Positions 12,135-26,698 of a stretch of 64,000 nucleotides of DNA are shown in pieces; within the stretch, counting starts at the first letter, position 1, and each line of letters starts with the position of its first letter. This DNA is from Ramazzottius varieornatus (Eukaryota > Tardigrada > Eutardigrada > Parachela > Ramazzottiidae), in the NCBI GenBank assembly GCA_001949185.1, contig BDGG01000014.1, positions 876,504 through 940,503 of the forward strand, read 5' to 3'. Below the pieces are notes generated by a model. It worked only from the letters and a program-made list of their open reading frames with translations, was not told where the DNA came from and made no database searches. The translations under genes and the position numbers were made by a program.

Positions 12135-14612
12135 ATGGCGAATATCAGTGGTTCGAATGTGCCCGGGACAACTTTATTTCCGATTATTACCCTCCTCGTG
12201 GTGGGACATGATCAGCAAGGATGTTATGCTTCAGCTTACAAAATGGCAGTATCAGAAACAAATCTTCTGTATGGCGATCGTCTGCGCTTTGAACTGTCCA
12301 CGATTGTTCGGCCAGATTTCTTGTCGTGTGCCACCGCAGCGGCCAACGTTGTGGACGTGGTTACCGCATTCTACTATCGTGGAGACTATCCGTCTTCACA
12401 GAAACCGCTCATCTCGGTGTTCCCAAGTAAGTTGACCTACAGTGTACACTGCAACTGTAAAGTCGTTCTTCGTCCATTTCCCAAAGGTCTTTTCCGCAGG
12501 CTGCGTACCCGTAGTGTCGGAAATGGGACCCATCATGGCGGGTAAGGGTCGAATACAGTACTACCGTTGGCGAACACAGAATGCATGCCGATTCCGTTGT
12601 GTGGAACTTTTAACGTTCGTGAAAAAAAAGATGGCGGAAAACCGTTTCTACCATTACTTGCAGAATGGAACCATCTGTTTATTACGGCGTAAGCATGTTT
12701 GTCTTCAGATCGATCTATCAATAAGAAGTATGACAAGTACGGTGAACTAAAACTAGTGGTGACTTTTGTTATGCGGCCTTCACGATTGTAGAAGCGGTAG
12801 CGGGGAAGCTCTAAGGAACAAGGAAAAATATCCTACCGTCGTCTCAACGGCTCCTACCGATAATTCGGGCTTCACGTCTTTCTTCAAAGCAATCTTGCTC
12901 ACCTTCAGTTGGAAGACTGTATTCTTGTTGTGCGATACTAATGATGAAGTTACGTCATTCTACGTCGCTACTTGTGGCAGTGTGAAACGGTTGCTGAAAG
13001 GCAGCATACCACCGTTTTCCTTACACGACGGTACATTCAACAGTGCTCTAGTCCGGGAACCCGATCTGGCTGGACTGCTGAGAATGACGTCGTCTCGAGC
13101 AAGAGGTACTCTACGCAACGCTGACCCTAATGCCCTGATCACCCCTTAATGCAGACTGGATGGGAGCTGGGCGGATCGGGAAGAGGCTGGCTCAGATCCT
13201 CATCTCAAGTGGCGCATGACTTCGCTGTTATTGATGCAAAGCCTGCGCCACTTGCAAATCCTGTACGACCTGGTTCAGTTCACCTACCGAGCTGATGGCA
13301 GCTCCCAAATGACAACATTTTCCAAGCGGACTGTAACTGGATATCCTCTGCCCACAGTGCTATTTCTCTTCGGGAACTCTGCTAGCACTCGCCAATTTAT
13401 GGTAACGACAATAGTGGACAGCGTCCATTTTTCCACGGCGCAAAAATGACAGCATCTTTATTCCTAGGTCGAAGCGCACAAGTTGAACATGACCAGCGGC
13501 GACCACGTGAGCAAGATCGAGAATTTTGAGCGACCATGATGATCGGACTTAAGTATACCACTTTCTGCCTCATATCTAGGTGTACTTCTTTCCGCAACCC
13601 TTCAAATCAGAAGAAATTTTCCCGGAGCTTACCTGGAAACTTCACCGATCTGATGATGACGTGAGTGCTGCAGAAAGCTTTTATTTGCTCAGCCGGCAAA
13701 ACCCGGTTGATACTACGCCATCACTTCGTTTAGGTCGCACGACAAGCATTTCGGAGTGTGTTTTACATAGCGGCAGAAACGCTGTTTAACAGAGTTCCGC
13801 TTGGTAGACAGAAGGAACTTTCATGTATTACAAGTAACACAATATGTCACAGCTCGGATGGGGTAAGTCGGTGGGGCTGGAGCTTAACATACGAGGCCGG
13901 ATGATGCAGTGCTGAGGATATTTCCAGGTTGCTGTGGATGCCTTGACGACTTATGAATCTGTCCATCTCATTGCAAAGATACCATATTACTGAATGCGTT
14001 TTTGCTCTTGCGAAACATTCGAACACTGTCCACATTGTGGTCTCCTGCGATACGTTGACCAGTGCTGAATTCAGCGATATTCAGCGCCTTTTGAATCTTG
14101 TCATAGTTGGTGCATGGTCCTCTCGCCAAAAACCCCGCGAGGACAGCTGCTGACGCGTTGAGCGGGTCCAACTTGGTCCACGAACTGCAGTCTCGTACAA
14201 TCAACACGTCGCTAGAGAGTTTCACGTTCGACAAAGATAGTTTCAGGCAGGCGAATTTATTGATAAAGCAGTTTAACGAGACAACTGGGCAGTTTGAAGT
14301 TAGTACCTAGTGGAAGTATCCAGGCAAACGATGCAGAATCAATTCTCTAGTTCTTAGAAACTCATTGTGATGTAATTCATTTCTGTATTGGAGGACATCG
14401 GTTACTTTCGAGGAGGCGATCAGATAGTTGTCTTTCCCTTTGGGCGGAATCTGACGTGGTTCGGTGGATCACTACCAAGCGACGAACCAATCTGCGGCTT
14501 TAACGATAGCGGTGCACGGTGTCGAACCACCAATGGCACCGTTTCTCTTGGACTCGTGCTTGGACTCGTCCTGTTTATCATATTGGTCATGGCCGCCTTA
14601 TTGTTCCGGTAA
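12135..14612 (+). CDS. ANF-receptor-type ectodomain protein, copy A (natriuretic peptide receptor-like)
   Basis: This is an extracellular periplasmic-binding-like (ANF_receptor) module of the receptor guanylate cyclase/NPR family, followed by one membrane helix. Exons inferred from GT-AG sites and from alignment with copy B: 12,135-12,426; 12,500-12,541; 12,664-12,688 (25 nt); 12,792-13,105; 13,358-13,401; 13,468-13,506; 13,580-13,660; 13,734-13,862; 13,928-13,978; 14,107-14,298; 14,394-14,608. Landmarks are DQQGCYASAYKMAVSETN, then CVPVV, EWNHLFIT, NKEKYPTVVSTAP, FSWKTVFLLCDTND, VEAHKLNMTSGDH, VYFFPQPF, NLTWFGG and the helix SLGLVLGLVLFIILVMAALLF. The frame ends with TAA at 14,610. If the GTAAGA donor at 14,609 is used, an exon at about 14,670-14,748 adds 25 residues. 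No kinase-homology or cyclase domain follows. The donor after 13,978 reads AT instead of GT, giving a stop in AKIPYY if unspliced, so the gene may be damaged. No clear signal peptide; a 5' exon may be missing. Confidence 0.6.
13207..13252. repeat. GTGCGCCACTT hairpin repeat in ANF-A intron
   Basis: AAGTGGCGCA at 13,207-13,216 is the exact reverse complement of TGCGCCACTT at 13,243-13,252, with a 26-nt spacer. It is the same hairpin family as in the reductase, HisRS and 50-kb introns. Confidence 0.65.
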
Positions 14613-14759
14613 GAATAGGCAAATGAAAACAGCATGTTTTGCTGTACTGTACTTGTGGTGGTTTTCTAGGCTTATTCAAACAGGCGGAACGCTCAGCACC
14701 GACCACTCTGGGGCAATGTTTGTCGCTTTAGCAGATTTGGTTCTTTAGCCTTGTGGGCA

Positions 14760-17440
14760 CCGCGCAACCTGGATGTGCTGTATGACTTTCCATTATTGTG
14801 AAGACTTTTCGAGCTGCACTCTAAGATTTCACACACAAGGAAGATTCAAGCCAAAAGAAAAAACACCAACCCCAATCTGCTGCGGATTCTTTCTGCTCAA
14901 AACAGGCTGACAAGGACAATACGCAAGACTGGTCGGATATTTGAGCGACTAAGACGTTAGATTACCGTAGAAAGTCATGCAGAAGCAATTATGCATCGTT
15001 TTCCCACTGGCGATTTCACTCGCAGAGCCGAAGCTGGGTACCGAAGGTGCTTCACGCCCGACACCGGATATATATCAGACTGTTTCTGCCGATAAGTCCG
15101 TCTGCCGGTCGTAGGTATGTAGTGCTGGAAAGCGTGGCATCTGAACGCTTTGGAAGTTTGCTGCTGAGTCTACAGTCACTCGTTAAGCTATCAGTACCCA
15201 CCTTGCACAAAACTTCTGAAGGGCTGTGCCGCTTTATGACAGCATTATCTGGTGAACAAGTGGAGACAGCTTGTGTCCTGTCCGTTCAGTCCCTGTCCCT
15301 CGGTATGGCGGCGTTCCCGCAAAGTATCCCCTGGATAAAGCATCAAGCTAGGGCAGTACGGCTGTGCCGAACGCAATGCTGATCCTGTCGAGGTCACGAG
15401 AGTACAGAGCATTATTGCCTGCACAATAAGCATCTTTCGGACCGATGCAGACGAGAAGCCCAGTCAGTCATCAATCTCCATTTTTCACACCGTTCGACAA
15501 CCTTCGCTGGAAATTCATCACACATAAGAAAGCGCACAGAGGTGTTCACTCTTCTCATTTCAAAACGAAAATCTAGTAAAGTTTCCCTGCATGGTTAAAG
15601 TTCGAGCGAATCCCAGGTGAATCGGGCCCGGGGCTGTTTTTGTCGGGGATCCTTGTCCAAACAACCTGCGTACGTACCTCGCAGAGGACGACTGCGAAAT
15701 GTCTCCTCCATACGCCGTACCAAAAACATCGCCTATTGTGGAGTACACGAAAGAAATCCACAAATTACACAGTGTTCAATGAAAGAAAACGTCTAGACGA
15801 TACGAATGCACTCGTACAAAAATCTTTCCAGCAAAAATTAAAGGCATAGGAAATGGACTTCACAGTTACATTCGAATGTAACATTGAAGTTACTAATAAA
15901 GGGATGGTGACGTAGGACTTCTTGACGTCAGAAAGACCACCGATCGCTCAAACTGTTCGGTGCTTTTAACCGAGCGACTGAAGCTGTTCAGGTTTCTCCG
16001 GAATTTTCTGCGGATCTTCGCAGGTCTTCATTTTTCGCCACTCAGGTCAATTCTGACCAAACTCTGATCTCAAGTACCAGAGGATCAACCCGTTACGCAG
16101 CTGCAGGGATAAGAGAAGAAGAACCGGACATTGCGCTTCATCCGCACAGTCTCCCACTTTAACATATGAGACGAAAGTTCAGGTCAGTTTGCGTCTGATC
16201 ATCTACTCTACGACCAGAATCCCTGTTTATTCCCAGGTACGTCTCTGTCGGTGAGCGTTCATGCCATGATTCAGTAATGTCTCATTCATGCTGCATTTGA
16301 ATCCTGAGCAATGAACGGTGTCTTTGTGGTTGCAGGCACGAGATGGAAGTCCAGCTGATCCTGACGCGATGTCGCTGACAACTCGTTCAGCTGTCTTGTT
16401 TCTTTATATTTTTCGCCACCTTCACTGTGACAGATGTGTTGACTGGAGTTCCGGTCATTTGTCTTTGCTTTTCTGGGGGTGATTCCCGTTTGGCGCTCTG
16501 TCTTCCCTGTTAGCCATTTTTACTCTTTCATGCGTCCTGTGGTTGATTGGCTAGTCAGTTTGATTTGACGAGACCTGTTGATTGTTGATTGACAGAAATA
16601 AAATTGACCAGTCCGCGAATTCAGTTCAGTCGGCCGACCAATTACATCTTTTGGGCCCGCCTGCGGGAGAATACGGAATGAGCGGAGCTTTTAACTTTAA
16701 TATGCGATACATCCGACAATGAGCGAACGAACGGCGCTGGTCCGCTCGGAGAGCGGCGCTCGCCGTGGAATAGTTGGGGGTGGAGTCTCTACCGTTCAAA
16801 GGCAAAGAATATCGCTTTTTTAATGGCTTAAAGCACCCGTGAATGGAAGACGATTCTACCCAATCGTCGCTGGTGATAAGGCTTCGTTTAGTCTGACATA
16901 CAAAATGCATTCGGCAGGTGGAAATTTTGCATTTATAGTGACTTCAGTGTTAACTATGAAGTCACTACAATTAGATAATTATTGTTGATGACAATAAGTG
17001 TTGTTAATGTGGTAGTCGATAAGCCTTCCCTCACGTTCAAGCTCATGGGCGGACTTGACGTAGGCTGGTCAATACATGCGGCTTCCGCCCTTATGCACAG
17101 TGTTCTCCTCAATGGCATTTCTGTCCTGACCATTCGCCATGTCCGGCTGTGGGCTCCTCCCGTATAACATGGCCGTATGAACTACATGTTCTATCTCCGA
17201 AAGTTCTCTCCAGAAGATGTTCTCGATTGATAACTTCAGTTTCGCTCTTTGCATCGCGCGAACTTCTTACTCTCTTCCTTCCAACCGGTCACAGCAGTGC
17301 ACGTTTGACCGATACACGCCGCCTATGCTGAGTGGTTATCCACATCGAAGCTAGGCTCGGCCACGACGTCGGGTCAGGTTACATCTCGCCAGTTGATCTT
17401 AATGTTCTTAACGTGTCCGCATTTTGTCGCGGTTGATCGG
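14760..17440. other. Interval without a recognisable gene
   Basis: No kinase-homology or guanylate-cyclase exon was found downstream of ANF copy A, which is why that gene is read as short-tailed. Short perfect palindromes are present: GTTACATTCGAATGTAAC at about 15,862-15,879, and TAGTGACTTCA with its complement about 10 nt apart at about 16,937-16,968. Neither is linked to a known element. Confidence 0.45.
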
Positions 17441-17535
17441 TTACCATCTTGCGTGTGATCGTTTTTCGCTCTGGATTACTTAGAATATCCCCATTATTCT
17501 TATATTACTTGACATTTATCGCCGCATCCCACACC

Positions 17536-17769
17536 ATGTCCGACGACGAAGGCATGAGTATCCATGCCGATCAAGAGGACACCGATATCGAAGAACCACC
17601 CGCGGCCAGTATCTCGAAAAGGGGTCGAGTTCAGCATCCTACTACAAAGGCAGCCGCCAGACGAAAGACAGCCGGTCGAAAGCCAACTGGAAGAAAAACA
17701 GCCGGTAATCGATTCAAGCCAGCGAAGCGAATCTCGGCCAGAACCTCGGGTCGAGTAACAGCGCTGTAA
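17536..17769 (+). CDS. Small Lys/Arg-rich protein, possibly a DIRS element ORF
   Basis: From the ATG at 17,536 (MSDDEGMSIHADQED) the frame gives 77 residues: an acidic start, then a strongly basic tail with the repeated phrases RRKTAGRK, PTGRKTAG and KPAKRISARTSGR. The composition suggests a nucleic-acid-binding protein. It stops immediately before the RNase-H tail of the DIRS-like element, so it may be a Gag-like remnant brought next to that tail by an internal deletion, or an unrelated histone-tail-like protein. No catalytic domain is visible. Confidence 0.35.
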   Translation: MSDDEGMSIHADQEDTDIEEPPAASISKRGRVQHPTTKAAARRKTAGRKPTGRKTAGNRFKPAKRISARTSGRVTAL

Positions 17770-18912
17770 TCGACTTGATGCGTCGCATGTCCACTATCGC
17801 AGCACAGAATAATTCCACTTTCACGCTCAAGCATGTTAGCGGTGTCGACAACAGTATCACTGACTCACTATCCCGCTTTCAGAACAAAAGATTCCGGCAG
17901 CCAGTTCCCGATGCCGCCGCCGATCCAGTTCCCCTTCTGAACATTCTCACAGAACTGCAGGAGACCTATGACCGCTCGTACGCATGAAGTACCAGCATGA
18001 GGTTGACAATCTGCTTCATAATCATATCGGTGAGAGTACAAGAAATACCTATGACACCGGTGTTCGTCAATATCTCCACCTCTGCCGAAGTCACGCACTC
18101 AACGGCCTCCGCTTCACACCAGACGCTCTACTGAAATACCTCGGCTACCTCTTTCGTTCTCCACAGCGAAGGTTTACGTGAGTGGAATAAATGACTATAT
18201 CGTCGAAGAAGGACATCCGAGCCTCCTAAAGCATTCCGCGATCCAGCGGGCTCTTCTAGGCTTCAGGCGTCTCCATCCACCACTGAACGATAAAAGGCTT
18301 CCCATCACGCTTCCCATCCTCCGTCACATCCATCGCAACATCAAGAACTCCCCTTCCCTATCTCCGCTCATAAAGGCCCTCTTCTGGTCTGCCTGTAAGA
18401 TGGCTTACGTCGGGTTCTTACGAGCCAGCGAGTTCACCACGACGGGAAGGAACGCCGCACACACCTTACAACACAGAGAAGTCGTAATCGCGCATGACAG
18501 TGTCAAGCTCCGCCTTCGATCGTCGAAGACCGATCAGCACAAAGCAGGAAGCTCCATGAAGTTACCTGCCACCAGACGATCACTCTGTCCTGTGGATGCA
18601 GCTCAACCTTATCTTGAGCTGCGCCCCCTGCCGGTCACTCATTATGAAGCTTTCTTCGTTCTCCACGACAACTCGCCCTTGACCAGAAGAATGTTCGTTT
18701 CGCATCTCCAGAATCTCCTCCATGGAGTTGCCCATCTCGACCGCTACTCGACGCGCAGTTTCCGCATTGGCGCGGCCACAGAAGCCTCCAATCAAGGTCG
18801 TGCACCCGAAGAGACACAGCAAGCCGGTCGCTGGAAGAGCAGCTGCTACAACGACTACATTCGAAACAAGAAACACACCATGGGTCTTCACGCGTATCAC
18901 AGTATTGGGTGA
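17770..18912 (+). pseudogene. DIRS-like retroelement remnant: RNase H tail plus tyrosine recombinase
   Basis: The first part (17,770-17,987) reads as the end of a DIRS/Ngaro RNase H: AVIDLMRRMSTIAAQNN, then LKHVSGVDNSITDSLSRFQ. An overlapping frame from 17,993 gives the N-terminal core-binding part of a tyrosine recombinase (ESTRNTYDTGVRQYLHLC, then LLKYLGYLF). A shift at about 18,170 leads into VYVSGINDYIVEEG and the catalytic domain, open to 18,912. There FLRASEF carries the first catalytic Arg, SSKTDQ the Lys region, RSFRIGAATEA box II and GRWKSSCYNDYIR the terminal Tyr. Box II normally begins His-Ser-Phe-Arg; here it reads Arg-Ser-Phe-Arg. No reverse transcriptase is found upstream, so most of the element has been lost. 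A Crypton is less likely because of the RNase H tail. Confidence 0.7.
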
Positions 18913-19636
18913 TCTATTTCTGTTTGGGGTCTCTGAGCTCGCTAACGGGACCGTTGCAGCTCAGAGGAACAGGTGGAAGGCTGATGCGCCAAGCCGTCAC
19001 TTCCGCCTCGGTCTCGCCCAAATAAAACTATATACTTATTTCTGCTTACCACGTTATGTTCATTAATCAAGGATTTTTGCACGAGGCAGCTCATCATGCA
19101 GAATGTTATGATGAATCAGTCTCCGTCTTTCAGTCCGCCAAGCGGGGCAAGGCTGCTATTTTCGGTTTGTACCCAAGCCGCATTTCGTTTTGTACCCAGG
19201 CTTTCATCGTTATTTCATTCCACCGGTTCTCCGCCTTCACCTTGTGGCTTGTGGCTCGCAGCGTTGTGAAAGCTTGCTGCGTTACAAGTATTCTTTTGAG
19301 CTCTTTTCTAACGAGCAAGTGCTCTCACCTCAGCGGACCATATTTAATCGAAAATCAGACGATAAAAAACCGCTGTCCAAAATTCTGTATGAGCGTAAAT
19401 AACAAAGCGCAGTAATAAAGCTCTCATTTCCTGTTTAGATAAAATACCGACAGAACAAAACTCTCACAAACAGGACATCAGTCATTAGTCGTTCGTACAA
19501 TTCATTTTACTGGCAAACAAATCTATTCATAAAGGAGAAGAAAACGTAGCAAAGCCGAAAACAGACTCGAACCTAATAAAGACCCATCATCGTTACAGTT
19601 CCTTGCTTCTTCCTTTTGCCCCTCCTTCCACATCAC

Positions 19637-19686
19637 CATCCGATGCTGACCGCTGAAGCAATATCAGTTTCGATCTGCATCATCAT
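19637..19686 (-). promoter_or_regulatory. SECIS element, type II
   Basis: On the minus strand, downstream of the reductase stop, the RNA folds by hand into a SECIS. AUGA starts at 19,686 and faces GGAU at 19,642-19,639, forming the UGAN/NGAN non-canonical quartet. An 11-bp helix pairs GAUGCAGAUCG with CGGUCAGCAUC and has one A-A mismatch. An unpaired AAA (19,670-19,668) and an extra small helix CUGA/UCAG capping a 7-nt loop mark the type II form. It lies about 110 nt 3' of the in-frame UGA, far enough for eukaryotic selenocysteine insertion. The conservation of every core position and its place in the right 3'UTR make chance unlikely. Confidence 0.8.
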
Positions 19687-19791
19687 TATCGACATAGAAT
19701 TCAGAGCAAGAAACTTGTAACTCAGCGTTGCTGCACATAATCCTCGACTACGACATAAGGGATATCGCGCCGAGGAATGCTGCAGCCCGCT

Positions 19792-23329
<3,538 letters not shown>

Positions 23330-23820
23330 GGTGGAAAACGCCCGCTGAGAGGAGAAATCCCGATTTCCACTGCGTCGTTCAGAAAACGAGTCAGTGATGC
23401 CGCAGCGAAATCCAGTTACATTGATTGAATGGTAGTTCACAAGGCACTTGACTGCATCATGACGTAGAGCTGACGCTACAGTCTGGCTCCCTTTATGGTG
23501 CTGTAACTCTTCACGGCGATAATTCCCAGAGGATGATAAGGAAGAAACACAGACACTCGTAACGGGAAGATGTTTAGGAATCGCTGGACGAACCTGTAAA
23601 GAGAAGGGTAAGTTGCGTCGGGTAGAAAGGGAGATAAGACGGTGGGAGGAGGCGAGCGTCTGCCAGGTGTTTAGCCACTGCCTCGGCCGACAATTCATAG
23701 CCCAGGAGCTGGAACGACCATCACAAGTCACGTTAGTCTGACATATTCCGCTGCTTCTACTTCTGATATGAACGATGAGAAGTACCACACGGAACAAAAG
23801 CGTCTTGTCATGCTACGATA
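23330..23820 (-). promoter_or_regulatory. 5' region of the reductase with a possible mitochondrial leader
   Basis: The exon 1 frame stays open upstream of the chosen ATG. The last residues before it, SERRSGNRDFSSQRAFST, are rich in Arg and Ser and free of acidic residues apart from one Asp and one Glu, like a mitochondrial presequence. Further upstream ATGs in the same frame exist (at WAMNCRPRQ), and a plausible acceptor (CTTTACAG) lies at about 23,595. Flatworm and mammalian enzymes of this family have cytosolic and mitochondrial forms made by alternative starts, so the same may occur here. This is inference from composition only. Confidence 0.4.
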
Positions 23821-23829
23821 AGCAAAGAA

Positions 23830-24790
23830 ACAGGTTGTGCTGGTTTATCCGTCGTTAACCTGTGAGCTATTCAAGTAATCAACGTAGCCATAGGGATCCG
23901 TATCAGTCGGCCCCGCCTTCGGCTGATATCAACATTGTTTGCGTCGCGCTTACAAGAAACGCGATTACGCCATAGCGCCATGTGCTAAACTGCGCGGACT
24001 TACCCGAACTCGAGCCTCAACTCGTCACGCCCAGCGTCAGTCAAACATCTGCAAAACCCGCTTTTGTTATCTTTTAGATTTCAGTCTCATCCTGAATCTC
24101 CAGACGTCCTTAGTCCAGACGTTGTCCGGCTCCTCAGACTCATTGTTGTTTTCCACCGATATTTTATCGGCAGTCTGGCAGATAAACAAACAGAGTTTGC
24201 ATTAAAGTGGCTCAGCTGAGACTGAGAGCCTGAGACAAAGGAAACAAACGATAATCGCCGCTGCCACTTGCTAGTTCTGACGAAGAGCTCCAGCAACCAG
24301 CAAGATGACTTGGCTTTTCTTCCTTCCTCCGAATCATTCCTACTCTCCTCCAGGTGTCGATTTGATGGAAGAGCGATTAATAATATCGCTGATAAATGAT
24401 AACAGGTCACAGTTGCATGTTTGCCGTATGACTTCAAAGATGGAAGAACTCCAAGGCGGGACGAGCATCGCCTTTTATTGCTCCCCATCCGCCCATTTCG
24501 CCAACTCAGCAATTACACTTCTGGTCTCGCCCGTACCATTATACAATGAACAAAATACCATCCCCATGACATCAGACAGACAATCTTCACTTTTGACACT
24601 CACGTCATCAGGCTACTCTTTGTCAAACTGGACATCAGTGGACGAGCTGCGGAGTACCAAAGTAATTGAGTTCTCCGAGTGTCGGGTGTTTCGTACTGCT
24701 TTTGGCCACTTTTAAACGCAAATAAAAACGAGAAAACAGCAAGTGCGTACAGGAGAGAAGCAGCATGAGAAAAAACACAGAAACCGGGGC
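23830..24790. other. Interval between reductase and PGAP3 genes
   Basis: No gene recognised. Open frames on both strands at 24,087-24,715 overlap each other and show no known domain. The stretch probably contains the 5' flank of the reductase gene and the 3' UTR of PGAP3. Confidence 0.4.
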
Positions 24791-24798
24791 CACCAGAT

Positions 24799-26321
24799 TT
24801 ACAGAAATTTGCCGGTCTTCCTTTCTTGTCGGTGGACATGGAGGGAGTCTTCAATCAGAAACCTATAAGCACAAACGCACAGCTCACACCACTCCCACCC
24901 GAAGGAGGAAACACGCGCTCGAAGGTCCAGAGTCCTCTTACCTGTACCAGAGAAAGGCAATGGGGGCCGTACCCAGATGCCATAGCGAATGCGCGTCAAA
25001 AGTAAAAAAAAGTGGAGGAAAATCCAGCAGCTCCAACACCATCAGACAGTCGACCATCAGGACGCTGACAGCACACGGCATCAGCTCCTTCCAACTCCTT
25101 CCTTCCCTCCTTACTGCGCAAAAGACCAACCATCCGATGGAATTCAGTACACCTAAAAACCGAATGGACGAAAAACTCAGCATATTTTGAGAAAGAAACT
25201 TTTTTTGCAGCGAAACCAGCGCAGATAGAATCAGGGATAATATCACGAACCGACAGAAACATTTGCCACCATGTTATAACCGTAATCGAAACGGACGAAC
25301 GTCAGGTAGTAGCAGTGGTATGTATAGAAGATCAGCAAAGGAAGGGCAGGAGCTGTCCATTTCCACGTCCTGTCGTACCCGATCAATCTGTAGGAAGACA
25401 ATTGCTAGTATTCCACCGGTAAAACCTGTGAAGTAACCTTTTCTCTTCGAACATCAAATTTTTACCTAATCAGGAACGCGTAGAAGGAAAACAAAACAGC
25501 AGCCAGAGCGCAAAAGTAATCCATTTTCTGCAAAGAAGATCCGTTTGATCCTGTCAACGAAAATCCGGAATTGTACAGTATTCGTGCTACCTCTGTGAAG
25601 GGAAAGTCTCGTGTGTGAAAGACTGAAGACCAAAACCATGCATTGATGGATACCTGTGACGAGAGAAAACAGTCACCTTGTGCTGCATATGATCAGCTTT
25701 GTCGAACGATAGATTCCCAATATTTACTTGGAATCCAAAGTTCGGAAAACAGTACTCGTATCGAAAATCGAGGAAAATACGTACCATTGCATAAGTCCTC
25801 CAAAGGTAAAATGTGGGCGCTTCTTTCGGGACTGCACGCAGAAACTTCTGCAGCATGTAGAAGTGTGCGATACCGTTAAGAATGGAGAAGATGGCCGAAG
25901 CTGGCTCCTGGATTCCGAAAAGACGAACAAATGGCCACTAAACAAAAGAGCACAGAGAAATTCGAAAATAAAACGAGTGGCAGGGAAATCAGGCAATCGA
26001 TGATTAACGCACCTTACCGTAGAACTGCGGAATCGAGTAGTTGTTCTCCCTGAACCTATCGACGGTGTCCCACATGCAGTTGTACTTGCACTCGTCCTCG
26101 CACTCCCACAAGAAGGCTTTCATATACCACGGTTGCTGGCGCGCCCATGAGGCGTCTGGGAGATCGTTCTCAACGAAGAACGCAGACGACGGACAGTTCG
26201 CTTGTGAGCACTGCAGCAGACAGGTCCGGAAGTAGTTGCTCCGGTCGCCCATCGATCCATCTGACCATCCTGTAAGAGCCAAAAGAATGCATGAAACCGT
26301 AAAAATTATGTTCGATGCCAT
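24799..26321 (-). CDS. PGAP3: Post-GPI attachment to proteins factor 3 (Per1-like)
   Basis: PGAP3/Per1 acts in the ER-Golgi membrane on GPI anchors, where it is needed to remodel the anchor's fatty acid. Exon 1 (26,321-26,013) has a signal peptide (MASNIIFTVSCILLALTGW), then a Cys-rich luminal part (FRTCLLQCSQANC, then WECEDECKYNCMWDTV, QFYGK). Later exons: 25,937-25,785 (WPFVRLFGIQEPASAIFSILNG); about 25,650-25,596 (VSINAWFWSSVFHTRDFPFTE); about 25,527-25,465 (KMDYFCALAAVLFS); about 25,400-25,263 (LIGYDRTW to RFDYGYNMVAN); about 25,165-24,948 (CLMVLELLDFPPLFFTFDAHSLWHLGT); and a short last exon ending at 24,799. The HTRD, DYFC and DAHSLWH motifs hold the conserved His and Asp residues of the CREST superfamily. 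It appears complete. It is divergent from HisRS, with 377 bp between the start codons. Confidence 0.9.
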
Positions 26322-26698
26322 GGCTCATGAGTCCAGTCCGCGTGGTATGACGGGAAGAACGAAGGAGAACTACATCTGAAGTCCGGAATCTCTTTCTCTC
26401 CTGTAGAGAAGTCGATCAACAATCAAAGCGAAAACGACAACAACCCGCCCCTCGTGTCATCATGTGCTACGTTTTACCGTCACACGCTGCGGTCAGTACA
26501 TTAAAACGTCTAAATGACGACCCGTACGGGATATACTTCCGGTGACGTCCTGCACCTCTTTCTTCGGAATTCGAGTTCAAAATTCAAGATCAATAACAAA
26601 AATTATTTTCGCTCACTCGCTTCCTGAGTCCTTTATCCACGTCTTCCGGACATTCTCTCTAAAGAATTAGCTGGTCATCGATGTACATCGTCGCTTGA
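26322..26698. promoter_or_regulatory. Divergent promoter region between PGAP3 and HisRS
   Basis: Both start codons face away from this 377-bp gap, which must hold the promoters and 5'UTRs of both housekeeping genes. It has no open frame. No TATA box at a convincing distance was seen. Confidence 0.5.

Noticed and set aside
14760-16000. Kinase-homology or guanylate-cyclase exons after ANF-receptor copy A
   Set aside because: No protein-kinase-like or cyclase motif was found in any frame. The weak resemblance of a short frame after 14,669 (RNAQHRPLWGNV) to the post-membrane linker of cyclases does not fit the splice phase.
19567-19640. A second SECIS candidate around GTAACGATGATGGG
   Set aside because: The possible stem pairs poorly and lacks the unpaired AA at the right distance; the hairpin at 19,637-19,686 fits all core positions.
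24305-24715. 136-codon open frame on the plus strand as a gene
   Set aside because: It overlaps open frames on the other strand, lacks splice or domain support, and lies where the PGAP3 3'UTR and reductase 5' flank are expected.
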